64,000 nt of DNA from an uncultured Clostridium sp. (GCA_934746015.1 CAKVEW010000010.1:1-64000), one strand, 5' to 3'. Counted from the stretch's first letter, positions 46,191 to 55,621 are shown. Made by a program: numbers and translations. Notes: generated by a model from the sequence alone, not told the origin.

Positions 46191-46994
46191 TTATCCTTTA
46201 GTAATAGCATCAATAGTAATTTGCATCTTTTTACTTAATTCTTCATCCTTTAATAAGGCCATGGAAATTAAGTCTAATAAGTACATAGCTGAAAATTGAC
46301 TGTTAATAAACTTTTTTTTATTAACGAATCTAGGATTATAAACTATAAGTTCTATGTCTGAATATTGGCTCATGCTACTTCCTTCGAAGCTAGTTATAGA
46401 AACTATTTTCGCTCCATTTTTCTGTGAATTTTTTAAAGAAAGTATTACTTCATTGGTCTCTCCTGATATGGAAATTCCTATTACTAAATCATCTTTTTTT
46501 ACTATTGAACTATTAATTATCATCATATGTGAGTCTGTAATGCAGTGAACATTAAATCCCATTCTTAATAGCCTCTGCATCATTTCTGTGCCTGTTAATC
46601 CAGAACTTCCTACACCATAAATATATATATTTTTTGCACTTTTTAGTTCATTAACTATATTAAAAATAGTTTCTTTATCTATTAGCATCTTAGTTCTTTC
46701 TATAACTTCATTATAATAATGGTAAGCATAAGAAAAAATTTCATCTTCATCTTCAAAAATTATCTTTTCTATTCTATTAGAACCCAGCATAATTTTCATA
46801 TCAACAAAACTATCACAGCCTATTTTTTTAGCAAATCTAGTTATTGTTGCCCCTGAAGTTCCTGTTTCATTAGCTAAATCTGTAATACTTATATTTTTTA
46901 TATTTTCACCATACTGCATTATATAATCAGCGATTGCCTTTTCTTTATCAGAAAAGCTATTATATATCCTTTGGATTCCAGTTAATATATCCAC
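46191..46994 (-). CDS. RpiR-family transcriptional regulator
   Basis: A 267-residue sugar-phosphate sensor regulator. The start is the GTG at 46994 with GGAGGAG just upstream; the open frame extends a few codons further to a TTG. The N-terminal HTH contains ITDLANETGTSGATITRFAK, and the SIS domain has IYIYGVGSSGLTGTEMMQRL and DLVIGISISGETNEVI. It is encoded 80 bases downstream of the ChbG/YdjC gene on the same strand, so it may control that gene and a chitin- or amino-sugar-related pathway; inference from adjacency. Confidence 0.88.
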   Translation of the reverse strand: MDILTGIQRIYNSFSDKEKAIADYIMQYGENIKNISITDLANETGTSGATITRFAKKIGCDSFVDMKIMLGSNRIEKIIFEDEDEIFSYAYHYYNEVIERTKMLIDKETIFNIVNELKSAKNIYIYGVGSSGLTGTEMMQRLLRMGFNVHCITDSHMMIINSSIVKKDDLVIGISISGETNEVILSLKNSQKNGAKIVSITSFEGSSMSQYSDIELIVYNPRFVNKKKFINSQFSAMYLLDLISMALLKDEELSKKMQITIDAITKG

Positions 46995-47074
46995 TCTACT
47001 CCTCCACAATACTATAAATTAATGTAAGCTATAATTAGAATATCATTAATCCAAATTAAATAGAAGAGGTGGAT

Positions 47075-47809
47075 TTAGATGTCTCTATAATTACAAAGTT
47101 CAATGTTATTCTCTTCTATATAATCTTTTAATTCTTTGGATGTTAAAATTTTTAGCTCTTCTATTCTTTTTAAATTATATGAACTATTTTCCATAATAAA
47201 ACTATCTAAATACGCTGGGTGAGTCATAGTCTCTAGAACTTCATTCTTATTTATATCTAATTTTTTAAATCCATCTATACTAACTGTTTTATCATAGAAA
47301 AAACCATTGTATGAGATTACCTTATCATAATCTAATTCATATAATAAGCCACCTCTAATTGGTAAATTATATTCCTTAATCAATCTTTCCATAATTGGCT
47401 TAAGAGACTTTAATGTATGAACATGATGATGAGAGTCTAAATGAGTTATTTCTATACCATTATTAATAACCTTTTGTATTTGTGCTGAAAACTCATTATA
47501 TACTTCTTCAATATTAAATTTGCTTTGAATTAATTCTTCACTTATCCTTTTATAGAAAAATCCCTCTTCATCTACTATTGTTTTATGAGTGCTTAAAATT
47601 GGCTTATAGGCTGATAGGGTTAAATGAACACCACAACCAAGCCTCTCTAAATCTTTGCTAGATTTTATGAGTTCTACAGCATGATCAAATGCTGGCATTC
47701 CAGCCATAATTGAAGTGCTTCTAACTACACCATTCTTATATGCGTCTATTATCCCGTAATTGGTCCCTCTGCTTAATCCAAAATCATCAGCATTTATAAT
47801 TAACTTCAT
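47075..47809 (-). CDS. ChbG/YdjC carbohydrate deacetylase
   Basis: A 244-residue deacetylase of the YdjC family, known to remove acetyl groups from chitooligosaccharide (diacetylchitobiose) derivatives. Metal-binding motifs are LIINADDFGLS (Asp8/Asp9) and ITHLDSHHHVHTLK, with GCGVHLTLS between them. No signal peptide, so it acts in the cytoplasm on an imported, probably phosphorylated, sugar. It precedes an RpiR regulator. No matching PTS is adjacent, so the uptake system must be elsewhere, possibly the amino-sugar-like PTS at 7.8-10.5 kb. Confidence 0.9.
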   Translation of the reverse strand: MKLIINADDFGLSRGTNYGIIDAYKNGVVRSTSIMAGMPAFDHAVELIKSSKDLERLGCGVHLTLSAYKPILSTHKTIVDEEGFFYKRISEELIQSKFNIEEVYNEFSAQIQKVINNGIEITHLDSHHHVHTLKSLKPIMERLIKEYNLPIRGGLLYELDYDKVISYNGFFYDKTVSIDGFKKLDINKNEVLETMTHPAYLDSFIMENSSYNLKRIEELKILTSKELKDYIEENNIELCNYRDI

Positions 47810-48012
47810 ATACCCTCTACCTCTCCTACACTTTATTAGAAAAGAAATATTTTTTATTTTTCTATAATTATAGCACCTTATCTTTACTATTACTTTTAAA
47901 TTTTAAAAAAATTACCATTAATTATATAATTCTTAAATCAGTTTTAATGAATAAACAATTAACTTATTTCTAATTCTAATAAATATAAATAATATTTTGT
48001 GAGGTAATTACT

Positions 48013-50388
48013 ATGAAAAAGTTAATTAGTATTAGTTTTCCTTCTATTCTATTAGTCTTCTACTTATTTATGAATATAAATTGCTTTCCTAAAGCTTTAT
48101 CAGATTTAAATTTTATAGAAGATTTTCCTAATAACAATACATTACCACATCACTTTAGAAAATCTTCTGATTATGGATTTATCATAAAAAATAAGAATAT
48201 AAACTTGAAGGGCCTAGATGAGCTAAATATATCTGGAAGTGGACAATTCTCTGATTCTGGACTTTCTTTAATTCAAGAATCTATAGATAAGAAATTTTCT
48301 ATAATAGATATCGATCTTAGACAGGAATCCCACGGCTTTGTAAACGGAACAGCTGTTAGCTTTAAAAACGAGAAAAATAATGCTAATAAAGAGCTAAACT
48401 TATCCGAAGTTTTATCTACTGAAAATAACTTATTAGGGTCTATAAAAATTGGAACTCCTATAATCTTTTATAATACAAAAGAAAAGATAGTTCCTAAATA
48501 TGTTCAAAATGAATTTCAAGTTACTGATTCAAAAAAAATAGGCTATATACGAATTCCTGTAACAGATGGTGGAACTCCTACTGATGATATGGTAGATTAC
48601 TTTGTTAATTTCGTGAAAAATCAACCTAAGGATACATGGCTTCATTTTCACTGCAAAGAAGGCGTAGATAGAACTACTACTTTTATGATAATGTATGATA
48701 TTCTGAAAAATCATGAAAATGTTAGTTTGAATGACATCATAGATCGTCAGGTGTTGTTATCAGGTATTAGTGATAAAAGTGCACAAGGCTTCTATACTGG
48801 AAACCATTTTAAATTTTTAAATAATTTTTATAATAAATATGGAACTAAATCAACCTCTTCTATCTACAGAGATACTACCAATAACTGTTTAAATGATTAT
48901 TATATTAAAAGTCCTATTATACCTAAGCATTTATATGTTATTTCTGAAGATGATATGAGTAAAGAAGAGCAGACTATGATTTCTGCTCTTCAAGGTCTTA
49001 TATCAACAAAGTCAAACTTACAAATTTATATTCTTAGTAAAAATGAACCCGATTATAATATTTGGTTAGATGATTTAATTAATAATTACAATATTAGTTC
49101 AGAATATATATCAGATTGTTGGGAATTACTAAATAAGTTTAAATCTACTCTTGATGGATACATCCTATATGCTAATTCAAATCTCCCCTCCATTAATAAT
49201 GCCTGTACTCTAGCATCATTAAAAAATTCAATTCCTATTGAAAAATCCCTTGAGACAAAAATCAATAATTACGGAATAAATAAATTAATTAAGGATTGTT
49301 CAAAGACAGATAAATATTGGGCATATAAAAACTTGTGGAATTCTGGTTTAAATCACTCTACAGTCATTCAATTATCTCCTGAAAAATCCATGGCTTTGAG
49401 AGATTATGCAATAATGTCTAAATCCTTGATATTTTATGAAGATGATATAAATGATACCACCTTAAGAGAGAAAGTATTTAATTCTATGGATGAAACTGCT
49501 AGATGCTTAGGCTGGGGCCCTGATGAATTTAATAATGTAAGTATAGCCTCAAAGTATGGTGTGGATGTTATAGCAGCAGATTGGTCATATAATTTATCTG
49601 CATTAAGCTCATTCAAACCAACTCCACAAACTCAAAAATCTCAAATTGAGATTCCAGAAGATGATAATGTCCATTATGTAACTTTTATTATGTCTGATGG
49701 AGATAACCAACAATGGCTACTTGGTAGTAATTATAGTTCTGAAAAATGGTATGGTTCTAAAAATAGAGGAAATTTCAATTTAGGTTGGACATTAAGTCCA
49801 TCATTGTATTATTTAGCTCCTACAGTATTTAATAAATATTATGAAAGTGCAACTTTAGATTATTACCTTGTTTCTCCTTCAGGAAATGGATATATTTATC
49901 CAAGTAAATACCCTCAAGATAAATTAGCTAATTATACAAATCGACTAAATGAATATATGAAAAAAGTAGATCAAAAATACGTGGTAATAATTGATGACAA
50001 TGCTTTTTATGAAAGTAGTATATGGGATAAATATACTGATTCCTCCAATGTAGATGGACTATTCTACTTAGATTATAAAAGAAATAATAACTATAAAGGT
50101 GAAATAACTTGGTCTAATAACAAACCTATCGTGTCTTGCCGAGACTTACTTTGGAATGATTTAGAAGATGAAGCTGAGTTAATTAATAATATTAATTCTA
50201 GAGCTAACTTAGAGCATATAGATATTACAAAACCTGAATCCTATACCTTTGTTTATATTCATGTTTGGAGCAAAGATATGGATAACTTACAAAATGTAAT
50301 CAACAAAATAAGTGTTAATCCTAAGATAAGAGTAGTTACTCCTGATGTCTTTATGAAGCTAATCCAAAATAATGTTACTCCAAAATAA
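48013..50388 (+). CDS. secreted phytase-like phosphatase fused to GxGYxYP domain
   Basis: A 791-residue exported protein. A signal peptide (SISFPSILLVFYLFMNINCF) is followed by a PTP-like phytase domain (about 45-285): IDLRQESHGFVNGTAVSF, then the catalytic P-loop HFHCKEGVDRTTTF with Cys214 and Arg220. The rest (about 300-790) fits the GxGYxYP putative glycoside hydrolase family: YVTFIMSDGDNQQWLLG near 554 and the naming motif GNGYIYP at 624-630. The first family removes phosphates from inositol phosphates; the second has unproven hydrolase activity. The pair suggests attack on a phosphorylated or inositol-containing glycan. GAGGT precedes the ATG; monocistronic. Confidence 0.85.
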   Translation: MKKLISISFPSILLVFYLFMNINCFPKALSDLNFIEDFPNNNTLPHHFRKSSDYGFIIKNKNINLKGLDELNISGSGQFSDSGLSLIQESIDKKFSIIDIDLRQESHGFVNGTAVSFKNEKNNANKELNLSEVLSTENNLLGSIKIGTPIIFYNTKEKIVPKYVQNEFQVTDSKKIGYIRIPVTDGGTPTDDMVDYFVNFVKNQPKDTWLHFHCKEGVDRTTTFMIMYDILKNHENVSLNDIIDRQVLLSGISDKSAQGFYTGNHFKFLNNFYNKYGTKSTSSIYRDTTNNCLNDYYIKSPIIPKHLYVISEDDMSKEEQTMISALQGLISTKSNLQIYILSKNEPDYNIWLDDLINNYNISSEYISDCWELLNKFKSTLDGYILYANSNLPSINNACTLASLKNSIPIEKSLETKINNYGINKLIKDCSKTDKYWAYKNLWNSGLNHSTVIQLSPEKSMALRDYAIMSKSLIFYEDDINDTTLREKVFNSMDETARCLGWGPDEFNNVSIASKYGVDVIAADWSYNLSALSSFKPTPQTQKSQIEIPEDDNVHYVTFIMSDGDNQQWLLGSNYSSEKWYGSKNRGNFNLGWTLSPSLYYLAPTVFNKYYESATLDYYLVSPSGNGYIYPSKYPQDKLANYTNRLNEYMKKVDQKYVVIIDDNAFYESSIWDKYTDSSNVDGLFYLDYKRNNNYKGEITWSNNKPIVSCRDLLWNDLEDEAELINNINSRANLEHIDITKPESYTFVYIHVWSKDMDNLQNVINKISVNPKIRVVTPDVFMKLIQNNVTPK

Positions 50389-50426
50389 TCAAGGATAAAA
50401 TATAGTATGCATATCTTTATATAAGA

Positions 50427-50460
50427 ATAAAAGGATTATGACTAGCCATAATCCTTTTGT
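50427..50460. terminator. bidirectional terminator
   Basis: AAAAGGATTATG and CATAATCCTTTT pair around six bases between two convergent genes. Confidence 0.88.
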
Positions 50461-50506
50461 TCTTATATGATGTATTTGTTATCTAAAATCATCATTTACC
50501 TTATAC

Positions 50507-51265
50507 CTAATTTGCATACTTTACTATTATATCTCTTAAAGTATTTACTACTTCTTTTCCAGCTTTATCGTTATAATATTTTGCAAATCTTTCATCTGCT
50601 ACATACATTTCTGCTAAACCAGCATGAGCTTCCTTAGAGTAACTAGGCCATGTGAAACTAAGCCATTTTTTATGATTTTCATAAACCTCTTTCGCTACTT
50701 CTGATTCTAAATCCCCTGTTTTAGCAACCTCTAGTAATCCTTTAAACATATTCTCTTCGATTTTATTCATCTTATTAAAGTCTTCTTCGCTCATATTCAT
50801 AAACTTCTTATTAGAGGCTTCAACTGTCTCTTTACCATATTTATCTCTAATTTCTTTACCATACTTTGATTCATTTTCTTCTAAGCGTTCTTTTTTTAAT
50901 CCTTCAAACTTTTCTTTATTAGACATACTTATTTCCCCTTTCTTATACTCAATAGTCTTTTCTACAGTCAAAATCAATTGATCAAGTTGATTTCTTCTGG
51001 AAATGAGGTTTTTTCGATGCTCAATTAATGATTGGCAAATATCGAAACTAGAATTAGATATTATATTTTCAATTTCTTCAAGTTTAATATCCATAGATCT
51101 ATAAAGTAAAATTTGTTGTAATATATCAACTTCCTTTTCTCCATATATCCTATATCCTGATGAGTTAACCCTACATGGCTTAAGTAGCCCTATTTCATCA
51201 TAATATCGAAGAGTTCTAGTGCTTACACCTGCCATTTCAGCTAGCTTTTTAATTGTATATTCCAT
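50507..51265 (-). CDS. MerR-family regulator with TipAS domain
   Basis: A 252-residue regulator. The N-terminal MerR domain (KLAEMAGVSTRTLRYYDEIG, residues 7-26, then the wing SGYRIYGEKE) is followed by a dimerisation helix and a C-terminal TipAS antibiotic-recognition domain (about 130-250, with SFTWPSYSKEAHAGLAEMYV and ERFAKYYNDKAG). TipAS proteins bind thiopeptides or other drugs and activate their own promoter. The promoter here has the diagnostic 19-base spacer with a palindrome. No transporter is adjacent, so the main target besides itself is unknown. Confidence 0.92.
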   Translation of the reverse strand: MEYTIKKLAEMAGVSTRTLRYYDEIGLLKPCRVNSSGYRIYGEKEVDILQQILLYRSMDIKLEEIENIISNSSFDICQSLIEHRKNLISRRNQLDQLILTVEKTIEYKKGEISMSNKEKFEGLKKERLEENESKYGKEIRDKYGKETVEASNKKFMNMSEEDFNKMNKIEENMFKGLLEVAKTGDLESEVAKEVYENHKKWLSFTWPSYSKEAHAGLAEMYVADERFAKYYNDKAGKEVVNTLRDIIVKYAN

Positions 51266-51287
51266 CTCAATTCCTCCTTACAAATTA

Positions 51288-51318
51288 ATAATAGACCTTT
51301 ACGTTGCGTTAATGTCAA
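51288..51318 (-). promoter_or_regulatory. MerR-type promoter with 19-bp spacer and palindrome
   Basis: TTGACA (51318-51313) and TATTAT (51293-51288) on the minus strand are 19 bases apart, two too many for RNA polymerase alone. The spacer region contains the 23-base dyad GACCTTTACG-TTG-CGTTAATGTC with two mismatched pairs. This is the classical site of a MerR activator that twists DNA; it supports autoregulation of the TipAS regulator. Confidence 0.9.
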
Positions 51319-51543
51319 TATATAATTTTAAAAATAAAAAATTATATTATTAATACTACAATAATACTTAATTGATGGCCTTTGGTAATATTTTGATATC
51401 TTTAACAATAATATTATCCTTGATTAAAATTCATATATACACATATATTTAATAGTGTTATAATAAAAATCCACTTATGGATATATACATTTAAAGTGAA
51501 TTATATTTTTAATATTTATTAAAGAAAGTGTCAGGTGAAATTT

Positions 51544-51960
51544 ATGATTGATGCAAAACTATTAGTAGAAAAGGCTTATGAGGCTCAAAAATTTGCTTAT
51601 ACTCCTTACTCTAACTTTAATGTTGGTGCCGCATTGCTTGGTACAAATGGGAAAATCTATTTAGGTTGTAATATAGAAAATGCCGCTTTTACGCCAACTA
51701 ACTGTGCTGAAAGAACTGCTTTTTTTAAAGCTATCTCAGAAGGTCAACATGATTTCCTTGCTATTGCAATAGTAGGAAATAAGGCAGATGCAGAAGAAAC
51801 TGAATACTGTGCTCCTTGTGGAGTATGCAGACAAGTAATAGCTGAATTCTGTGATCCGAAGACATTTAAAATCTTCCTTGCTAAAAATAAAGATGAATTT
51901 AAAGAATATACATTAGAAGAACTTTTACCCCTAGGATTTACTAGCAAAGATTTGGATTAA
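51544..51960 (+). CDS. cdd: cytidine deaminase
   Basis: Zinc enzyme of pyrimidine salvage converting cytidine or deoxycytidine to uridine forms. The 138 residues (start at the ATG with AGGTG upstream; a GTG three codons earlier is the alternative) have AYTPYSNFNVGAALLG, the zinc and catalytic motif NCAERTAFFKA and PCGVCRQVIAEF. The ending LLPLGFTSKDL is usual for tetrameric Cdd. Terminator follows. Confidence 0.95.
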   Translation: MIDAKLLVEKAYEAQKFAYTPYSNFNVGAALLGTNGKIYLGCNIENAAFTPTNCAERTAFFKAISEGQHDFLAIAIVGNKADAEETEYCAPCGVCRQVIAEFCDPKTFKIFLAKNKDEFKEYTLEELLPLGFTSKDLD

Positions 51961-52056
51961 TATATAAGTTTAATATAACTTAAAAATAATTATCTCGTTA
52001 GTAATGTAATAGAAGGTAAAACTTTAAACATTGAAATAAGACATAGCATAAATTTA

Positions 52057-52086
52057 AAGTCCAACATAATTGTTGGGCTTTTTTTA
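52057..52086 (+). terminator. terminator of cdd
   Basis: AAGTCCAACA and TGTTGGGCTT pair around TAAT, followed by seven T residues. Confidence 0.85.
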
Positions 52087-52587
52087 TGCGATCATTCTAT
52101 GAAAATGAATTGAAAAAGCTAATGAAATTGAGATTTTATTAAAAAACTTAACAATTATCAAAGTGTTAAAATTTCCTTAAATTTACTTTCACCTAAAACT
52201 TTAATAGTAAATAAGAGTAGAATAAACTAAATGAAAAATAAATATATTTAAAATAGTAAAAAAAGCAAAACCTATTTATTTGATTGTTAAAAAATTATTT
52301 TAATATAATTATAAAATTAAATTATTTTAGATTTCGGAAATTTGCAAAAATACTGAATATTAAGTACAATTAACTGAGGAAACATGAAAATTGATTTTAA
52401 TCGATAAGCATTCAATCAAAAATTTTAGATGTAATATTTCATACAACATATTCTACAGTAATAGAATTTTACGAGTAAATAAAGCAATGAAATTTATTAA
52501 ATTTAAAGCTTATCGTTATTATATAAAAGAAAAAAACAAGAGAGGTGATTAAAAAAATAAATTTTAAATAAGAAGGGATGAGGCAAA
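52087..52587. other. leader region of the DUF1538 operon, no gene named
   Basis: About 500 AT-rich bases before the DUF1538 start. A 17-codon frame at about 52489-52542 (MKFIKFKAYRYYIKEKNKRG) precedes an AGAGGTG site without a start codon; it may be a leader peptide or chance. I see no riboswitch I can name. Confidence 0.35.
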
Positions 52588-54081
52588 TTGAATTTATTGA
52601 CAGAAAAAATTAAAGAGGTATCATTATCAGTTTTACCTATAACTTTAATTGTAATAATACTAAACTTTACATTAACACCCATAGAAACTTCTATGCTCGT
52701 AAGATTTATAATAGGAGCTTTATTTGTAGTAATAGGATTATCAATATTCTTAGTTGGAGTTGATATTGGAGTAACACCAATAGGAAATATAATGGGAAAC
52801 ACTATAGCTAAGGCAAACAAGCTATGGATTGTTATTATAACGGGATTAATTCTAGGACTTGTTATATCTATAGCAGAACCAGATCTTCATATACTTGGTG
52901 GACAAGTTGCAGATGTAACTGGAGGTGCTTTTGGAAAGTTCTTGATAGTTATAGTTGTTTCAATTGGGATATCCTTAATGCTTGCTTTAGGACTTGGAAG
53001 AATAGTTTATTCATTCCCACTATATAAATTACTGACCATTATTTATGGGATAATATTCCTTATTGCTATTTTGGTATCACCAGAGTTTTTAGCAATATCT
53101 TTTGATGCTTCAGGAGCTACAACAGGAGCTATGACAGTTCCATTTATATTAGCCTTGGCAACTGGGGTATCTAAAATGAAAAAAGATAGTAAACAATCAG
53201 AAAAAGATAGTTTTGGTTTAGTTGCTATAGCATCAACAGGAGCTATCTTAGCTGTAATGATAATGAGCATATTATCAAAGACTAATGAAATCAGTGGATC
53301 AGCAGAAGTGAATTTAGAAGGAACAAAAGGAATAATAGGACCATTTTTACATGCCATACCTCATTTAGCATATGAAATTTTCTTAGCTCTAACTCCCATA
53401 GTTCTTATATTTTTAATATTCCAAAAGATTAAATTTAAAATTTCTAAAAAATCATTAAGAAAAATAATGTTTGGTATATTATTTACCTTTATAGGTTTAG
53501 TGATATTTTTAGTAGGGGTTAATGCTGGATTTATGGAAGTTGGAACTATAGTTGGTTACAAGATAGCAGCCCTTGATAATAAGGCCTATGTTATAATAGT
53601 AGGATTTATACTTGGATGTGTAACGATTTTAGCTGAACCAGCGGTTTATGTTTTAACTCATCAAATTGAAGAGGTTACTAGTGGATATGTAAAAAGAAAG
53701 GTAGTAATGTTGTCTTTAGCAATTGGAGTTGGATTTGCAGTAGCATTGTCAATGATTAGAATACTCATTCCAGGGATTCAATTATGGCATTATCTATTAC
53801 CTGGATATATAATATCAGTTGGTTTAATGTATATAGTTCCAAAGCTATTTGTAGGAATGGCTTTTGATTCAGGTGGAGTAGCTTCGGGACCTATGACAGC
53901 TACATTTATATTAGCTTTTGCTCAAGGTGCAGCAGCATCAATAGAAGGAGCAGATGTTTTAATAGATGGCTTTGGAATGATAGCTATGGTTGCTATGACG
54001 CCAATTATAGCTCTGCAAATATTAGGTTTAATATTTAAAATTAAATCTAAAAAAGAAGGAGTTGGTGTAGATGTTGAATAA
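52588..54081 (+). CDS. DUF1538 membrane protein
   Basis: A 497-residue integral membrane protein with two repeats of the DUF1538 family (about 1-230 and 265-480). Each repeat contains the same pattern: IFLVGVDIGVTPIGNIMG with LVISIAEPDLHILGGQVADV in the first, IFLVGVNAGFMEVGTIVG with VTILAEPAVYVLTHQIEEV in the second, and SFDASGATTGAMTVPFILA matched by AFDSGGVASGPMTATFILA. Internal duplication plus conserved acidic and glycine-rich loops suggests a transporter with inverted or tandem halves; substrate unknown. TTG start behind GAGG. It overlaps the next gene, a P-II-like protein, by 11 bases. Confidence 0.88.
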   Translation: MNLLTEKIKEVSLSVLPITLIVIILNFTLTPIETSMLVRFIIGALFVVIGLSIFLVGVDIGVTPIGNIMGNTIAKANKLWIVIITGLILGLVISIAEPDLHILGGQVADVTGGAFGKFLIVIVVSIGISLMLALGLGRIVYSFPLYKLLTIIYGIIFLIAILVSPEFLAISFDASGATTGAMTVPFILALATGVSKMKKDSKQSEKDSFGLVAIASTGAILAVMIMSILSKTNEISGSAEVNLEGTKGIIGPFLHAIPHLAYEIFLALTPIVLIFLIFQKIKFKISKKSLRKIMFGILFTFIGLVIFLVGVNAGFMEVGTIVGYKIAALDNKAYVIIVGFILGCVTILAEPAVYVLTHQIEEVTSGYVKRKVVMLSLAIGVGFAVALSMIRILIPGIQLWHYLLPGYIISVGLMYIVPKLFVGMAFDSGGVASGPMTATFILAFAQGAAASIEGADVLIDGFGMIAMVAMTPIIALQILGLIFKIKSKKEGVGVDVE

Positions 54082-54742
54082 TTCTAATATTAACGATATT
54101 GAACTTCTTTGCGTTATAGTTAAATTAGGATTAGGAAGTAAGGTGCTTCACAAAGCTAAGGAGCATGGAATATCTGGTGGAACTGTGCTTTTAGGAAAAG
54201 GAACTGTAAATAATAAAATTTTAGAATTTTTAGGACTTGCAGATGTAAGTAAAGAAATAGTTTTAATGATTTCAAAGAAAAGTATTATGAAAGAAGCTTT
54301 AATAAAATTAGACGAAGAGTTTAAATTTGAAAAGCCTAATCATGGAATAGCTTTTACAACATCAATATCTAATTTAATTGGAACTAGAAGTTGCAAAGAA
54401 AATGAAAAAGTTAAAGAGGGAGATTTTGATAAAATTATGTATAATTCTATAACTATTATTGTAGATAAAGGAAGAGCTGAGGATGTAATAGATGCAGCAA
54501 CAAAAGCTGGATCATTAGGAGGCACTATTATTAATGCAAGAGGATCAGGAATTCATGAGACTAGTAAAGTATTTGCAATGGAAATAGAACCTGAAAAGGA
54601 AGTAGTTCTTATTTTATCAAAAACAGACCAAACGGAACAAATTGTAGAATCAATATCAAAAGAACTTAAAATTAATGAGCCAGGAAATGGTATTATATAT
54701 GTTCAAGATATAAATAAAACTTATGGATTATATGAGAAATAA
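54071..54742 (+). CDS. tandem P-II-like signalling protein
   Basis: A 223-residue protein made of two P-II (GlnB-like) domains. The first (about 8-105) has LLCVIVKLGLGSKVLHKAKE and GGTVLLGKGTVNNKILEFLG; the second (about 125-220) has ITIIVDKGRAEDVIDAATKA and GGTIINARGSGIHETSKVFA, then IEPEKEVVLIL. P-II proteins sense nucleotides and metabolites and dock on transporters, for example AmtB. The 11-base overlap with the DUF1538 gene strongly suggests it gates that membrane protein. No uridylylated T-loop tyrosine is evident. Confidence 0.87.
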   Translation: MLNNSNINDIELLCVIVKLGLGSKVLHKAKEHGISGGTVLLGKGTVNNKILEFLGLADVSKEIVLMISKKSIMKEALIKLDEEFKFEKPNHGIAFTTSISNLIGTRSCKENEKVKEGDFDKIMYNSITIIVDKGRAEDVIDAATKAGSLGGTIINARGSGIHETSKVFAMEIEPEKEVVLILSKTDQTEQIVESISKELKINEPGNGIIYVQDINKTYGLYEK

Positions 54743-54755
54743 GTTAAAAGATAAT

Positions 54756-54796
54756 AAAAAAATAAGAAAATTTTAAAAATTTTCTTATTTTTTTAT
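54756..54796 (+). terminator. terminator between the two P-II-like genes
   Basis: AAAAATAAGAAAATTTT and AAAATTTTCTTATTTTT pair around a very short loop, with T-runs after. Confidence 0.75.
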
Positions 54797-54932
54797 TTTA
54801 TAGCTAATTTCTATTGAAATAGTATTAACTTTGATGTAGCATAAGATTCATGTAAATAATTGGTGGGCAATAAAACTTTAAAATTATTATAATTTATACT
54901 TGGTTAAAGTAAAAAAGGGGGACTAAATATAC

Positions 54933-55592
54933 ATGTTTAGTTATTCAAGCAATATTGAATTACTTTGTGTTATAGTTAAATCAGGATTAGGAAGCAAGGT
55001 AATGCAAAAAGCGAAACAAAATGGAATTTCTGGAGGCACAGTAATTTTAGGTAAAGGAACTGTAAACAATAAGATATTAGATTTTATAGGACTGGCAGAT
55101 GTAAGCAAAGAAGTAGTAATGATGATTTCTAATACCGAATTAGTAAATAAATCTTTAGTAAAATTAGATGAAGAATTTAAATTTAACAAACCTAATCATG
55201 GAATAGCCTTTACAACCAATATATGTGATGTATTTGGAACTAGAAGTTGTAAATGTAATAAAGAAGAAAAAGGTGGAGAGAATAATATGTATAATGTTAT
55301 AACTGTAATAGTAGATAAAGGAAGAGGGGAAGAGGCTATAGAGGCAGCTACTAAAGCAGGCTCTCAAGGGGGAACTATTATAAATTCTAGAGGATCAGGG
55401 ATTCATGAAACTAGTAAGGTCTTTGCTATGGAAATAGAACCAGAAAAAGAAGTAGTTATAATTTTATCTAAAAAAGATAAGACTGAAGATATAGTAAGTT
55501 CAATAAGAGAAGAATTAAAATTGGACAAACCAGGAAATGGAATTCTATTTGTTCAAGAAATAAATAAAGCTTATGGATTATATGAAAAATAA
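54933..55592 (+). CDS. second tandem P-II-like signalling protein
   Basis: A 219-residue paralogue of the preceding protein with the same two-domain layout and very similar sequence (LLCVIVKSGLGSKVMQKAKQ, GGTVILGKGTVNNKILDFIG, then VITVIVDKGRGEEAIEAATK and GTIINSRGSGIHETSKVFAM). The linker between domains is shorter and contains TRSCKCNKEEK. It has its own AAGGGGGA site and is separated by a terminator, so it is probably expressed separately. Two paralogues beside one membrane protein suggest hetero-oligomers or two inputs. Confidence 0.87.
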   Translation: MFSYSSNIELLCVIVKSGLGSKVMQKAKQNGISGGTVILGKGTVNNKILDFIGLADVSKEVVMMISNTELVNKSLVKLDEEFKFNKPNHGIAFTTNICDVFGTRSCKCNKEEKGGENNMYNVITVIVDKGRGEEAIEAATKAGSQGGTIINSRGSGIHETSKVFAMEIEPEKEVVIILSKKDKTEDIVSSIREELKLDKPGNGILFVQEINKAYGLYEK

Positions 55593-55618
55593 AAGCAGAG
55601 TTATTACTCTGCTTTTTT
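55591..55618. terminator. bidirectional terminator
   Basis: AAAAGCAGAGT and ACTCTGCTTTT pair around TATT, with six T residues after on the plus strand. It serves the second P-II-like gene and the convergent amidase gene. Confidence 0.92.
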
Positions 55619-55621
55619 ACT

